Shown here piece after piece: positions 19,004 through 28,749 of a DNA stretch of 64,000 nucleotides. Within the stretch, counting starts at the first letter, position 1. Each line of letters starts with the position of its first letter. The translations under genes and the position numbers were made by a program. The DNA comes from JAPLJC01 sp963697965. GTDB lineage: Bacteria; Desulfobacterota; Desulfobaccia; Desulfobaccales; 0-14-0-80-60-11. The notes under the pieces were generated by a model. The model was not told where the DNA came from. It was given only the letters and a program-made list of their open reading frames with translations, and made no database searches. The stretch is taken from assembly GCA_963697965.1 (NCBI GenBank), contig OY969108.1:2604001-2668000 (forward strand). Direction: 5' to 3'.

Positions 19004-20465
19004 CTCGGCCGCCAAAGAATGGCATCCTTCCTTCCCAAGGAAGGCCCAGCCCCGCCAGACACCGGGTCCACCACCAAATGAGGCCGATGATCACCAGCGG
19101 CGCGCTCCAGGGCAGGGTCAGTAAAACTAGCAGACTAAGGATAAGCGGCGCCAACTCCTTGATGAAAAACCACCCGGAAAAGCGCGGCTGATAAAGGTTG
19201 AGCAGGTGCGGCACGAACCAACAGGGCAGGAGCAGGTCTCCAGCAATCATCCCCAGGATCACGCCGGGAAGCCCCAGATGCCGGCCTCCCAGGGAGGCCA
19301 GCCCCAGGTTCAGAGCCGAAGAAACCAACATCATCTTCGCCAGGGTCCGGTGCCGGTTGGTGGCCATCAGGGGATGGCAGCAGGTGAGCCAGATCAGGAA
19401 TTCTCCCATGTAGATCAGGAAAAGGTCCATGACCCGTTGCTGGTACGCCACGGTTTTCCTTAACCAGATATGATAAATGTTCTCACCCCAGAAATGAAAG
19501 AGCGCTATGAAGATGACCGCGGCTATCAGGGTGGTGCGAAAGATGGCCCGAAATAACAAGAAGAATTTGTCCACGTCTCGCTGGGCGTCCAGGCGGGTCA
19601 ACTCCGGCCAGGCTGCATGGGAGACCTGCTCAAAGAAAGACCGGATCAAGTTAACGATGGTGCGCATGGTGGAAAAGACCACCACCTGCACGGGGCCCAG
19701 GAGCATGCCCACCAACAGGACGGTTCCCTGGATGGAGAAGGCCTGGGCCATCTGGATGCCGAAAAAATGGAGGCTTGGCCTGATGAAGGTCAGGCCGAGG
19801 GAGAGGTCGGCCTCCCGCAGGGAAAGCAATCGGAATTGCGGGAAACGCCGGTTCAGGTCCCACCCGGCCACCAGGGCCAGCCCCAGGTAGGGCACCATCT
19901 GCAGGCAGGCGATGGCCACCAGCCCCCAGTGCAGCCAGAGACCCAGGGCCACCAGGATCAAGGCCAGCAACTGCATGGTGTTGGTGAGCATTACCCCCCG
20001 GGGCAGCAACCCCACTGAACGGTAAACCCCAACCAGGATGCCCTGGGGCAGCGAGAAAACGAATTGGAAGGCCAGGATGGCCAGCACCAGAAAAACCACC
20101 TGCCGGCTGGTAATGGTGATCTGCAGCAGCGAGCTGGGGGGGAAAACCAGCATCACCCCCAAAAATCCCAGAAAAACCGCCAGGGGGAGGATCAAAAACA
20201 AGGCGAGGCCGGTGTGTAGGATCTTACGGAACTGCGGCACATCTCCCAGGGCATAGGTCTGGGTCAGGCGATTGACGATGTAAAGCTGGCCACCCAGGTC
20301 GGTCAGAAAGAGATAGGCGCCGATGGAGGTGAGGAGGAGCCATTCCCCGTAAACTTGTACCCCCCAGGCAGTCAAAAATAGGGGCACCAGCAAGACCCGG
20401 GAGGCCATGTTGATGATCTGGGCCAGGAAGTTGGCCCCCATCCCTTGAATCAACCGCTTCCGCAT
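18999..20465 (-). CDS. Polysaccharide flippase (Wzx/MATE-type)
   Basis: 488 residues from ATG 20465. About twelve to fourteen membrane helices across the length, starting with the amphipathic RKRLIQGMGANFLAQIINM, typical of Wzx/oligosaccharide flippases (MOP superfamily). It would move the undecaprenyl-linked unit across the inner membrane. ATG 20465 fits the family N-terminus. A further start at 20531 would add 22 hydrophilic residues and cannot be excluded. Confidence 0.85.
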   Translation of the reverse strand: MRKRLIQGMGANFLAQIINMASRVLLVPLFLTAWGVQVYGEWLLLTSIGAYLFLTDLGGQLYIVNRLTQTYALGDVPQFRKILHTGLALFLILPLAVFLGFLGVMLVFPPSSLLQITITSRQVVFLVLAILAFQFVFSLPQGILVGVYRSVGLLPRGVMLTNTMQLLALILVALGLWLHWGLVAIACLQMVPYLGLALVAGWDLNRRFPQFRLLSLREADLSLGLTFIRPSLHFFGIQMAQAFSIQGTVLLVGMLLGPVQVVVFSTMRTIVNLIRSFFEQVSHAAWPELTRLDAQRDVDKFFLLFRAIFRTTLIAAVIFIALFHFWGENIYHIWLRKTVAYQQRVMDLFLIYMGEFLIWLTCCHPLMATNRHRTLAKMMLVSSALNLGLASLGGRHLGLPGVILGMIAGDLLLPCWFVPHLLNLYQPRFSGWFFIKELAPLILSLLVLLTLPWSAPLVIIGLIWWWTRCLAGLGLPWEGRMPFFGGRG

Positions 20466-20560
20466 GGTTATTGAGCTCGTCCCGTTTTCTGGAGGATCAC
20501 CAGGTGCGCATTGCCTCTCATGTTCACCCAATTTACTAGATGATCCGTTACCAAACCAGG

Positions 20561-21730
20561 CTAGCCCGAACCTATGCTCCCAGCCAGGATTCTCCGGAAG
20601 TGAGCTATTATTCTATCGCCGTGGTCCGCCCAGGTGAACCCGGTTCGCACCCGCCTCCGGCCGGCTTCCCCCATGCGGCGGGCCTCCTCCGGGTTCTCAT
20701 AGCAATAGAGAATCTTCTCCTTAAGCGCCGCCACATCCCGAATGGGCAGGATGAAACCCTCCCGGCCCTCCCGGATCAGGTCGGCCCCGCCCGTGTTGGT
20801 GGTGATAATTAACGGCAGGCCGCAGGCCATGGCCTGAACCTGGACCATGGCGAGACCTTCTTCAATGGAGGCCAGACAGAAGACCGACCCCTGGGAATAG
20901 TACTTATGCAATTCCTGTTCCGGAAAGGGCCCCAGGTGCCGGATAGCCGGGGAGGCGAACTGCTTCAGAAAGGGACGGATCTCCTCGGACAGGCTGCCGA
21001 TGAGCCATAATTCGGCCCCCGGCAGCTTGAGTTCCCAAAAAGCCTGCAGAAGATAATGGACCCCCTTCCGCAGGCTGAGGTTGCCGCAATGAATGACGCG
21101 AAAGGTCTTATCTACCTTGGGAATCGGATAAAAATTGCTGAGGTCCACTCCGAAGGGCACGTGCAGAAGTTTAGCTGCCGGCACCCCCCGTTGCAGAAAG
21201 GTCTCTTTGACATAGAACGACGGGATCAAGATGAAATCGGCCTCCTGGTACTCCAGCAGTTCCTTTTCAATGATCTTCGGATGGGCGAACTCATGACCCC
21301 GCAAGCCGAGCCGCTCGTATTCCTCCCGCAGGATGAAATCCTGTTGGACGATGTGGCTGGAGCCGTGCTCCAATACCGTCTTGGCCCCCAATTCCTTGGC
21401 CCGGCGCAGAGTGTTAAGGGAATGCGAACTCCAGCCCGCCCAGATCTCGGTACTTCGGGGGAGGTTGCGGGCGGCACGGCGATCGAAAAGCTCGTGCACC
21501 AGATACTGGGCGTTATAACGCCTTTTCAGCATTCCCGGCGCCTTGAGCCAGCCGCGGTTCAAGATTTCGTTAAAGACCAAGGAACAGATGCGCTCCCGAG
21601 GGACCCCGTATTTGACGGTTTCGAACTTAGGATAACTGGTTATGAGCCGCTCCAGGCAGCCGTGACGCTGAAGTTCCCTGGCCAGATAAAAGGCCCAAAA
21701 GCGTCCCAAGACAGAGAGAGTCACTTTCAT
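20561..21730 (-). CDS. GT4 glycosyltransferase
   Basis: 389 residues, GT-B fold. MKVTLSVLGRFWAFYLAREL at the start, VIHCGNLSLRKGVHYLLQAF at the beginning of the donor domain, and a donor-binding acidic pair in ASIEEGLAMVQVQAMACGLP. Start codon overlaps the upstream GT2 stop by 4 bases (ATGA). Belongs to the glycan operon; substrate unknown. Confidence 0.92.
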   Translation of the reverse strand: MKVTLSVLGRFWAFYLARELQRHGCLERLITSYPKFETVKYGVPRERICSLVFNEILNRGWLKAPGMLKRRYNAQYLVHELFDRRAARNLPRSTEIWAGWSSHSLNTLRRAKELGAKTVLEHGSSHIVQQDFILREEYERLGLRGHEFAHPKIIEKELLEYQEADFILIPSFYVKETFLQRGVPAAKLLHVPFGVDLSNFYPIPKVDKTFRVIHCGNLSLRKGVHYLLQAFWELKLPGAELWLIGSLSEEIRPFLKQFASPAIRHLGPFPEQELHKYYSQGSVFCLASIEEGLAMVQVQAMACGLPLIITTNTGGADLIREGREGFILPIRDVAALKEKILYCYENPEEARRMGEAGRRRVRTGFTWADHGDRIIAHFRRILAGSIGSG

Positions 21731-22662
21731 CTCAGTTCGGACCTAAGCCGCTCCATTGCCATGAGGGCAAAGGTAGCCTGCCATGCTCCCACCAGGCCGG
21801 CCAGCTGCTCCACCGCATAGGCATAGAAAAATGGACCCAGATCCTTGAGGCCCCGGTCGGAATGGCGAGCCGCCTGCAAGCAGGTCCAAAGAGCCGGGGC
21901 CAGCGTGGTCAGCCAGACCGCGGCCTTGGCGGTCTTCAGACCGTTCCACAGCAGAATCTTCCACCAGGGCCAACGGTCCAGAAAACGGTGTACCTGGGCC
22001 CAACCAGCGCCCCTTTCCTGGCGGGTGGCCCAGTACCTCCGAAAAGAGGCCGGGGCCACGCAGGCCACCTCCAGGCTCAGATCGATAACTTTTTTGGCCC
22101 CGATCCGGCGCAGGCCCCGGCCGAAAAAGCCGTCTTCCCCGGCGCCTATCGGCACCGGGAAGCCGGTGGGAAACAGACCGGCCTTCAGGGCCGTCTCCCT
22201 GCGGCAGGAAAACCCTTCGGTCCAGTCCATGTTGGCAAAGTTGCAATCGACGGCCCGGCTGTAAAAGATCTCGCTGACGCAGTGGACATAACGGGGAAAC
22301 AGGAATTGGCGGTTGGCCACGTTGGCATCCACCAGGACGTAATCCGCCCCATTTTCATAATGATAGGTCAGCCTCCGCAGGAAATCGGCGGGCAGGAGCA
22401 CATCTGCGTTAAGGATGACGACCACCTCGCCGCTGGCCTCCCGGATCCCCAGATTTCTGGCCTCGCAACGGCCGCCGCCCCCCGGGTGAATGAGGCGCAC
22501 CCCCTGCCGGGCGTAACCCCCTACGGTCTCCGGGGTGCGGTCGCTGGAATCATCAACCACAAGGATCTCCCGGTCGGGATAATCGAGAGCCAGCAGTGCC
22601 TCCAGGGTGGCGGCGATATCCATCTCCTCATTGTGGGCCGGGATGATGATGCTGAATCTCAT
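21727..22662 (-). CDS. GT2 glycosyltransferase, membrane-associated
   Basis: 311 residues. MRFSIIIPAHNEE starts the GT-A domain, VVDDSSDRT and VVVILNADVLLP hold the metal and nucleotide site, and GAGEDGFFGRGLRRIG is the later conserved region. The C-terminal third has hydrophobic stretches (AVWLTTLAPALWTCL) suggesting membrane attachment. A degenerate copy of its first 14 codons occurs near 27447-27482. It is the last GC-rich gene before an AT-rich island that starts upstream of it. Confidence 0.9.
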   Translation of the reverse strand: MRFSIIIPAHNEEMDIAATLEALLALDYPDREILVVDDSSDRTPETVGGYARQGVRLIHPGGGGRCEARNLGIREASGEVVVILNADVLLPADFLRRLTYHYENGADYVLVDANVANRQFLFPRYVHCVSEIFYSRAVDCNFANMDWTEGFSCRRETALKAGLFPTGFPVPIGAGEDGFFGRGLRRIGAKKVIDLSLEVACVAPASFRRYWATRQERGAGWAQVHRFLDRWPWWKILLWNGLKTAKAAVWLTTLAPALWTCLQAARHSDRGLKDLGPFFYAYAVEQLAGLVGAWQATFALMAMERLRSELR

Positions 22663-22764
22663 GCTCTCCCCATAACCGTGGTGAACTGGCCTAAAGGTTC
22701 ATGATTCGCCCGATAAAATTAGCTCCGCTGCCTGGCATAACCGCTTTAACATGACAACACAGCC

Positions 22765-23999
22765 TTATTGGGAATGATTTGCCGGCAGATATTCTTGCAA
22801 TTTCTGATTAATCAATATTGCTTTTTCATCTGTGGAAGTTGTGGAAATAAGATTGTGCTCTAATATATATTTTGCCACCAGAAGACCTGCTAGATCGTTA
22901 CCTTTAATATTCCAATGACCATCATATCGCCAATACAGGTCCTTACTGGGAGAAAGAAATTTACGTGGCCGTTGATCCGCATATTTTCCAAAAAGTGGCA
23001 GGAGATCAATATACTTGATACCTGTCCTGTTAAAAAAGGTTGTTAATTTTTTATTTGGGCGTTCCCGATCTAAACCTGCACTTTTCCAATCAAACAGGAA
23101 TGGATAAACCTGTTCTTTAGTTGGAATTATTACTATTAATAATTGTGCGCCATTTTGTTCAGCAAGTGATTGAATCGATTTGATATTCTTGAAATTATTT
23201 TCCCAAGCATTTTCTATCCACGGGAAATCAAGGAAAGAAATAGGTACATTTTATATATATTATTTTCCGATGGACCCATAATTTTATCTTTAACTGCACT
23301 AATTATTAACTTGCCAATAATTGATTCACGTTTAATAAAATTCTTGATCTTAATAAGCGGGCTGCTAGATAAAAGGCCAAATTTCTCTTCCAAATTTTTT
23401 CTTGAGAAAACCGTCTCTCCTGTTTTGACATCCTTCAATTCGTTCTGATACACAAGATAACCATCAATAACCGTCTGGTTGGGAAAGCAGTAGTCGCGTT
23501 CCAGACTGGGCCAGAAATAACCCACGATAATCAGGCGGGGGGATGTCTTGGTCATCTTAATAATTTCTTTTCCTTTTAAGAATTCTTGTTTGGTGCCGTA
23601 GCAATCGACTCCGCCCTTTAAGACTCGATACCCTAACAATTTCTCCACTTGTGATCCCCACTTATCGGTAAAGGGTGCATGCCCAAAAACAAAACTATCA
23701 CCAAGCAAGAGTATATAATCTCTTTCCACTTTATAAGGTTCATCGAAACAACCTAAAGCATTTGACCAGACAGGAAAATAGACCTCTTCATCTACATTTG
23801 ATTGAAACTTACCCACATTTGGTTTTATATCATACCCCTTATTTCGATCTGCCACATAATAATTACGAAATTCTTCATATTGTGTGATGAGAATGTCATA
23901 ATGAGTGAATCTCAAAATCATCTCTAATATAGAAATAACCACAATAATGCTGACTAATACCAAACTTGCATTCAATATATTCTTTTTTATCGAATTCAT
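22765..23999 (-). pseudogene. SGNH-fold hydrolase/acyltransferase-like gene with one frameshift
   Basis: Joined length about 411 residues. An N-terminal membrane anchor (about 10-27) precedes the SGNH nucleophile block ILLLGDSFVFGHAPF and a VGYFWPS segment. After KMYLFLSL the frame runs into a stop. In the neighbouring frame the protein continues through VPISFLDFPW and LLIVIIPTKEQVYPF to YDGHWNIKGN, which carries the DxxH catalytic pair. Inserting one A into the run at plus-strand 23249-23252 joins both parts. Such proteins resemble AlgX/AlgJ-type periplasmic O-acetyl-transfer factors. The gene is AT-rich compared with GT genes downstream, suggesting transfer. Confidence 0.75.
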
Positions 24000-24320
24000 T
24001 TTATCGCCTTATTATTTATTGCATTGGAATTTAGATTAAGCTACCAGCATGTTGAAAATTATATTCCAACGCGTGCCCCTAAAAGTCAGGCAGAATTTGG
24101 GTCGGTATCTTTCTATAGTGTTTTTATAAAGTAATGGAAAATCTTAGAGACAAATCTGGACCCAAAAAAAAGTAGATAAATCTCTTCAAAAAGCCATTGC
24201 TCTGTTCTCATTGAGACTGTAGTCAGTCAAGGGTGCGAAAATAAACCTGGTCCATTTTTACTAATCATAATAGTGGGGAGATGCCGAGATATCCACCTTG
24301 TCCGATGAATGTTTATACCT
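24000..24320. other. AT-rich intergenic region without recognisable gene
   Basis: 321 bases between two minus-strand genes. Both strands are broken by frequent stops, and I see no RNA fold, repeat or remnant. It is part of the AT-rich island that spans about 22.7-29.4 kb, and probably carries the promoter of the SGNH gene at 22765-23999. Confidence 0.5.
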
Positions 24321-25388
24321 TTATTTATTGGCAACAATTAATACTTCAGGAGCGAACATATTTTTTAATCTATTCGATCCGAACCATAGACGGTTTTCCA
24401 GAGCAAAAAATAATTTAAGAAAGGTTTCCGGCAGGGCGCCAGGAAAACAGATTTTTAAAATGTTACCCATGGTCCCAAAAATCAATTTGTTAAGACAGCA
24501 TCCGATGAGTTTTTTAATTCTGAAGCTTTCTTCATCACCCTCAAACTCGCGGGCAATATGATCGGAGCGCAGAAAAAATTGTATTTCAGTATAGCCTGCA
24601 TGGCTCAAGGTAATTTTTAAATCGGCTTGATTCGTTTTCCAAGGATGGCCAGCGTCAATCTTTATAAAATCTAGCTGATGTAGTCGGCGCTTTTGCTGGA
24701 TAACCTTAAGGATCCAATTGGCAAAAACTGCGTCTTGGGCTCCGTCCATGGGGAGAATTGCTACAAGAGAATTGGAGATTTGAGCGAAGAAACGTAATAT
24801 TGCTTCAGGGTCATACATATGCTCCAAGACATGGTTAGAAAAAATTAAATCAAATGATGTCATAATATCATGATATAGGCCATTCACGTTGCCATGGATA
24901 AAATTAATGTTTATTAACTTTTTAATTAATGGCCTCAATTTTTCTTCAAAATCCACGGCAGTAATAATGGCCTCAGGCAACACTGAATGGATAAATAACA
25001 ATTCATCTCCAACGCCACATCCTATTACCAGGACATTTTTTGCCTTGCGGGGGATGAAAGCCATTTTCCAGATATACTCCCTCAATAATTTTTGTTTTTC
25101 CTGGAGACCAAGCCCCACTTTCTCCATCAAAGTGTTTAGGCGGAACCTTTCTTCTTGAGATAAAGTTAGTCGGTCCCCCTGAATAAATGTCGAACTGACG
25201 GGAGCCCCACAGGGCCTTATCTCCAGGTTCCCGCTGATTGCTTGGCGACAACGCCTATCGGTTTTTAGATCCGGTCCACTGGCAAAAGGGTAATTTTGTA
25301 AATAGACCTGTAACTCCGGGTCGGTTATCCGAATCAATACTCCAGGAAAACTCCCTTCAGTTAAGGTGTTTTTGCTTCCAGGCGCCAT
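24321..25388 (-). CDS. Class I SAM-dependent methyltransferase
   Basis: 355 residues. After an N-terminal region of about 110 residues comes the SAM-binding motif VLVIGCGVGDELLF. AVDFEEKLRPL follows, then FDLIFSNHVLEHMYDPEAIL (post-I motifs of the Methyltransf_11/23 group) and a Lys/Phe-rich C-terminal region. Likely modifies a sugar or a glycan terminus. Codon use is AT-rich relative to the flanking GT genes. Confidence 0.85.
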   Translation of the reverse strand: MAPGSKNTLTEGSFPGVLIRITDPELQVYLQNYPFASGPDLKTDRRCRQAISGNLEIRPCGAPVSSTFIQGDRLTLSQEERFRLNTLMEKVGLGLQEKQKLLREYIWKMAFIPRKAKNVLVIGCGVGDELLFIHSVLPEAIITAVDFEEKLRPLIKKLININFIHGNVNGLYHDIMTSFDLIFSNHVLEHMYDPEAILRFFAQISNSLVAILPMDGAQDAVFANWILKVIQQKRRLHQLDFIKIDAGHPWKTNQADLKITLSHAGYTEIQFFLRSDHIAREFEGDEESFRIKKLIGCCLNKLIFGTMGNILKICFPGALPETFLKLFFALENRLWFGSNRLKNMFAPEVLIVANK

Positions 25389-25676
25389 CTAACCCTCTCC
25401 AGCATTATGCCACAGATTTTTTCAGTTGAGCGGGCTCCTCTATTATTATGTTTCAGAAATACCCTAGAAATATCGACATGTTCTGGTAGCAGCAGGCTTT
25501 AACCTGCGATCAATTTATTGAAGACTTTCGCATGCCTAAGCTTGCAGCCACATTTTAAATGGCAAAAGATGAAGAATATTTTTATTAAAGGAGAATCTGA
25601 AACATGACACCAGGTGATCCGCACGACCATTGATATTATAGAGTTAGCAAAGCCTCGTTATTCTCTTGCAATACTA

Positions 25677-26693
25677 TTAAGCTGCTTCTAATATCTTTTT
25701 AAGCATGTTTTCATTAAAAATAGCGTTGTTAAGACAGCGTAGCCTCCCTCTTTTCGCAATTTCTTCCCGCATCCTGTCATTCTTAAGTAGTTCCCCACAC
25801 TTTTCGATGCATTCTGAGGCATCGCTCCAGTAAACCGCCTCTACCCCCTCCCGGTATAATTGTAGGTGTTCAGAGGTACGTTCGGCACACAATAAACCCC
25901 CGCAATAGGGTATTTCAAAGGTCCTGCTAGTATGCAAATCCCGATTCCCTTTTGAAAGGAGCCCTAAAGAAACCTTGGACGTTTGCAGGGCTTTGATATA
26001 ATCATCCCCATAAATCGCCGGACCCTGCCATACAGATTGCAAAGTTGGCCATTCCGGCGATTTTTGCCAGTCATTGCCGTAAATGGTCAGCGGCACCCCA
26101 GCTCCCTCCAGCTTCTGTAAAAACGAACCTCTTTCCGGCATCCAGGTGCCGATAAACAGGACTTCATGCGACCAGCGTTGCCGGTCTTGCGGGGTTATTT
26201 CTCGGGGCCCGTCCAATTCATCCACCGCCATAAAAACCTGTATAACCTCTTTGGCCCCCAGGGCATAGGCTTCGGCGACATTGACCTGTCGCACCACAGC
26301 CAGCAAATCATAATGAGGGACAGCTTCAAGATATAACCGCCACTTTTTCTTATCCCGGGAGCCAAAGGGGTCATCGTTATTATAATTAATTACCGAAGCT
26401 GAACCTTTCTTCACAACGCTCAAAATCTTGCGCCCAATTAATTCCCCATTATCAACATAAGTCACATCAAATTCAAGTTTGCATATAATTGGAGCAATTT
26501 TTTTCTTCAAATAACTCTCTATTAATGAAGCTCCGCCATAATAAATTAATCTTCCGACAAATTGTTTAAATGGAAATAAACTATAAGGATCTACCACCAT
26601 TACGTCGTGGCCTAGACGCCTCAAGGCATGGGCTCTTTTTATCGCATTCCCTCCAGCGGCCCCGAGAAAAAGAATTTTTAATTTGTCTTTCAT
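25677..26693 (-). CDS. CgeB/DUF3880-like glycosyltransferase
   Basis: 338 residues. Starts KILFLGAAGGNAIKRAHALR. The mid part has YNNDDPFGSRDKKKW and a DLLAVVRQVNVAEAYALGA stretch characteristic of the spore-maturation CgeB-like GT-B family. The C-terminal glyco_trans_1_2 region contains SRTFEIPYCGGLLCAERTSE. Predicted cytoplasmic glycosyltransferase of the glycan locus. AT-rich codon use. Confidence 0.85.
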   Translation of the reverse strand: MKDKLKILFLGAAGGNAIKRAHALRRLGHDVMVVDPYSLFPFKQFVGRLIYYGGASLIESYLKKKIAPIICKLEFDVTYVDNGELIGRKILSVVKKGSASVINYNNDDPFGSRDKKKWRLYLEAVPHYDLLAVVRQVNVAEAYALGAKEVIQVFMAVDELDGPREITPQDRQRWSHEVLFIGTWMPERGSFLQKLEGAGVPLTIYGNDWQKSPEWPTLQSVWQGPAIYGDDYIKALQTSKVSLGLLSKGNRDLHTSRTFEIPYCGGLLCAERTSEHLQLYREGVEAVYWSDASECIEKCGELLKNDRMREEIAKRGRLRCLNNAIFNENMLKKILEAA

Positions 26694-26731
26694 GATTACT
26701 CAGCAGGAATATAACTGGTCACCATGCCTTT

Positions 26732-27328
26732 TTATTCTTCATGACATCTGCCATGGCCATGAACCTCCCCGGTACGAATAGTGCCTTTCCACAGGTTGAA
26801 ATCCACCAGATCAAAGGCCGGAAAGGGCAAGGCATCCAGGTCGGGGAGCAGGCCCCGGGGTGGCCCCGGCAAGATTTGCCCATCCACACCCCGCCCCCAA
26901 GTGGCGGTTATGTCGTGCGGCCTGCCCGAACCGGCCGAAAAGTGTTCTAGTATCTCCAGCACCGTGGCCTCGCCTTCCCCTTGAACCAAGCAGTCAAACC
27001 TGGATGCCGCCAGGGTTTCTCGAGGCAGGGACGTGGCGTGGACGCCGCCAAGCAGACAATAAATTTCGGGCGATTGCCTGGTTTTTAGCCAGTCACACAG
27101 TTCGATGGCGTCTTCCACGATGTCCGTGGTCGCGGAAAACCCCACTACGGTTGGACGCAAGTCCATCCTGGCGAGTCTCTTTTTCAACCCCCAGATATTA
27201 TCCACCAGGATTACCACCGAGAACCCCTTGGACCGGACATAGGAGGCGATTGACATGATTCCCAAAGGAACGGCATAAAAGATGGGAGCGGGAGATATTA
27301 ATAATAGATCCAATTGCGGGCTCTTCAT
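26732..27328 (-). pseudogene. Truncated B12-binding radical SAM protein (N-terminal part only)
   Basis: 198 residues corresponding to the cobalamin-binding N-terminal domain: LLLISPAPIFYAVPLGIMSI, VVGFSATTDIVEDAIELCDW, CLLGGVHATSLPRE and LVQGEGEATVLEIL are typical. The protein ends before the CxxxCxxC radical SAM core that should follow. The final residues (RTGEVHGHGRCHEE) look out of frame, since a neighbouring frame reads FMAMADVMKNKKAW. A remnant is therefore more likely than a functional enzyme. A second, unrelated copy of the same domain type is broken at 49546-49964. Confidence 0.7.
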
Positions 27329-27411
27329 AAATCGCTTCTCATCTGGCGCTTCACCGTTTTTTTATCTCACCTTGGGGCTAATACCGTGCTTAAGGCCTGT
27401 ATCATTCGGCA

Positions 27412-27482
27412 CCGGCTTCATCCCCGAGATCCTCAATACGCCTTTCCTTATTGTGGGCCGGGACGATGGTGCTCGAATCTCA
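27412..27482. other. Mosaic intergenic shard: cysK-identical 27-mer plus GT2 start remnant
   Basis: Plus-strand bases 27412-27438 are identical to 59072-59098 inside the cysK gene of this window (encoding GFIPEILN there). Immediately next to it, 27447-27482 on the minus strand reads as a degenerate GT2 start. With one surplus base removed it gives MRFSTIVPAHNKE, close to MRFSIIIPAHNEE of the GT2 gene at 21727-22662. The stretch is therefore made of scraps of at least two genes. Confidence 0.65.
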
Positions 27483-27534
27483 TTTAGATTCATAGCCATT
27501 AACGCTGATTCACGTTAGATTGCCCGGCATTGGC

Positions 27535-28683
27535 CTAATCTTTAAACAGCCCACTTTTTTGCATACCCTGCACGATATCGGCGGCCACCAATTTCGACAT
27601 AGTGGCTGAGTAATGAGTGGAATCCGTGTAAAAATTCTCTTTCTTACCCTCCTGGATATCGGCACACCAAATAAAGTCATTTCCCAAAAGGCCCTGTTGG
27701 TTGAGTTTCTCCATCCTCCGATAGGCAAACTTTAAATAATTTATGGGGCCTACCGGGTCTGGTGGAAATAAATGATATTTTAAATCGTACTTATAGGTGG
27801 GGGCAGGTTGCCAGACAAAAAACAGCTTTATGTCGTATGCCTTAGCACAAGCCGCGATAATCTTTTTGTTTTGCATATACCGATTGGTTAGGTAGTCGAT
27901 TTCCTTAGAGTCATTGTACTTACTGGTATCTTCCTGGTATGACTTAGCCGAAGCCATTCTCTGTTCAATACCCTGCCTTATATCGACAAGTAACTTCCAA
28001 AGAGAGAGATTTTTTATAAACATGAAATTTCTTTTCTGGATAAATGAAGAAATCTCTTTGGTAAATATTAGCGTATTATCTGGCATTGTGCAGTCGTTGA
28101 GCCCATCGATGAAAATTGCCATATCAGGAACGAAGCCAGAAGTCAGGAGGTTTTCAAAGAGAATGCGTTCTTGGCTCGAATAATAATGTCCCCTACCAAA
28201 ATTATAAACTTTAACTATTTTGTTGAATTTACCGGCGATCAACTTCTGTAAATTTGAGGCAATTGTCTCGTTATCTGCAACCCCATAGTTAAAAGTAGTT
28301 GATCCTCCAAAAAGAAAAATATTGTAAAACTTTTTATCGGGAGGCCATGGACCTTGATTCTCTGTAAATCTGAATCCTGCCTCAGAGACATTTACATATT
28401 TCCCATGGAATGGCGCCTCTTTAAATTGTGTAAATTGCTCATAGAAGTATGGCCTGCTCCAGGTTTCTTTCTGCAATTCAATTATTTCGTTGTCAGTCAA
28501 GTTTGGATAGATTAATTTATAATTGACTTTTTGATATTTTAATTGGATTGGATTATAGTTTCGCTTAATAAAATTGTAATACATGTAGCTTGAAAAATTT
28601 AACAGGCATAAAAAAATTATCAGGTTAAGAACCACTACCGCCAATCCTTGATAAAATTTATAAAATAATCCCAGTTCTTTCAT
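27535..28683 (-). CDS. SGNH-fold hydrolase-like protein, membrane anchored
   Basis: 382 residues. N-terminal membrane helix (about 13-35), then the SGNH block FLFGGSTTFNYGV (Gly-Ser nucleophile), the Gly block in VYNFGRGHYYSSQ, the Asn block in FIDGLNDCTMPD and the catalytic Asp/His pair in YTDSTHYSA near the C-terminus. All four SGNH blocks are present, so catalytic activity is likely; acetyl or acyl esterase/transferase action on the glycan at the periplasmic face is inferred. AT-rich codon use, unlike the GT genes. Confidence 0.85.
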   Translation of the reverse strand: MKELGLFYKFYQGLAVVVLNLIIFLCLLNFSSYMYYNFIKRNYNPIQLKYQKVNYKLIYPNLTDNEIIELQKETWSRPYFYEQFTQFKEAPFHGKYVNVSEAGFRFTENQGPWPPDKKFYNIFLFGGSTTFNYGVADNETIASNLQKLIAGKFNKIVKVYNFGRGHYYSSQERILFENLLTSGFVPDMAIFIDGLNDCTMPDNTLIFTKEISSFIQKRNFMFIKNLSLWKLLVDIRQGIEQRMASAKSYQEDTSKYNDSKEIDYLTNRYMQNKKIIAACAKAYDIKLFFVWQPAPTYKYDLKYHLFPPDPVGPINYLKFAYRRMEKLNQQGLLGNDFIWCADIQEGKKENFYTDSTHYSATMSKLVAADIVQGMQKSGLFKD

Positions 28684-28749
28684 TGTTACCTCAAGGGGAG
28701 CACTCAGGCCGAATCTTCTCAGTGATAGTATGCTCTGAGAGATATTGGC

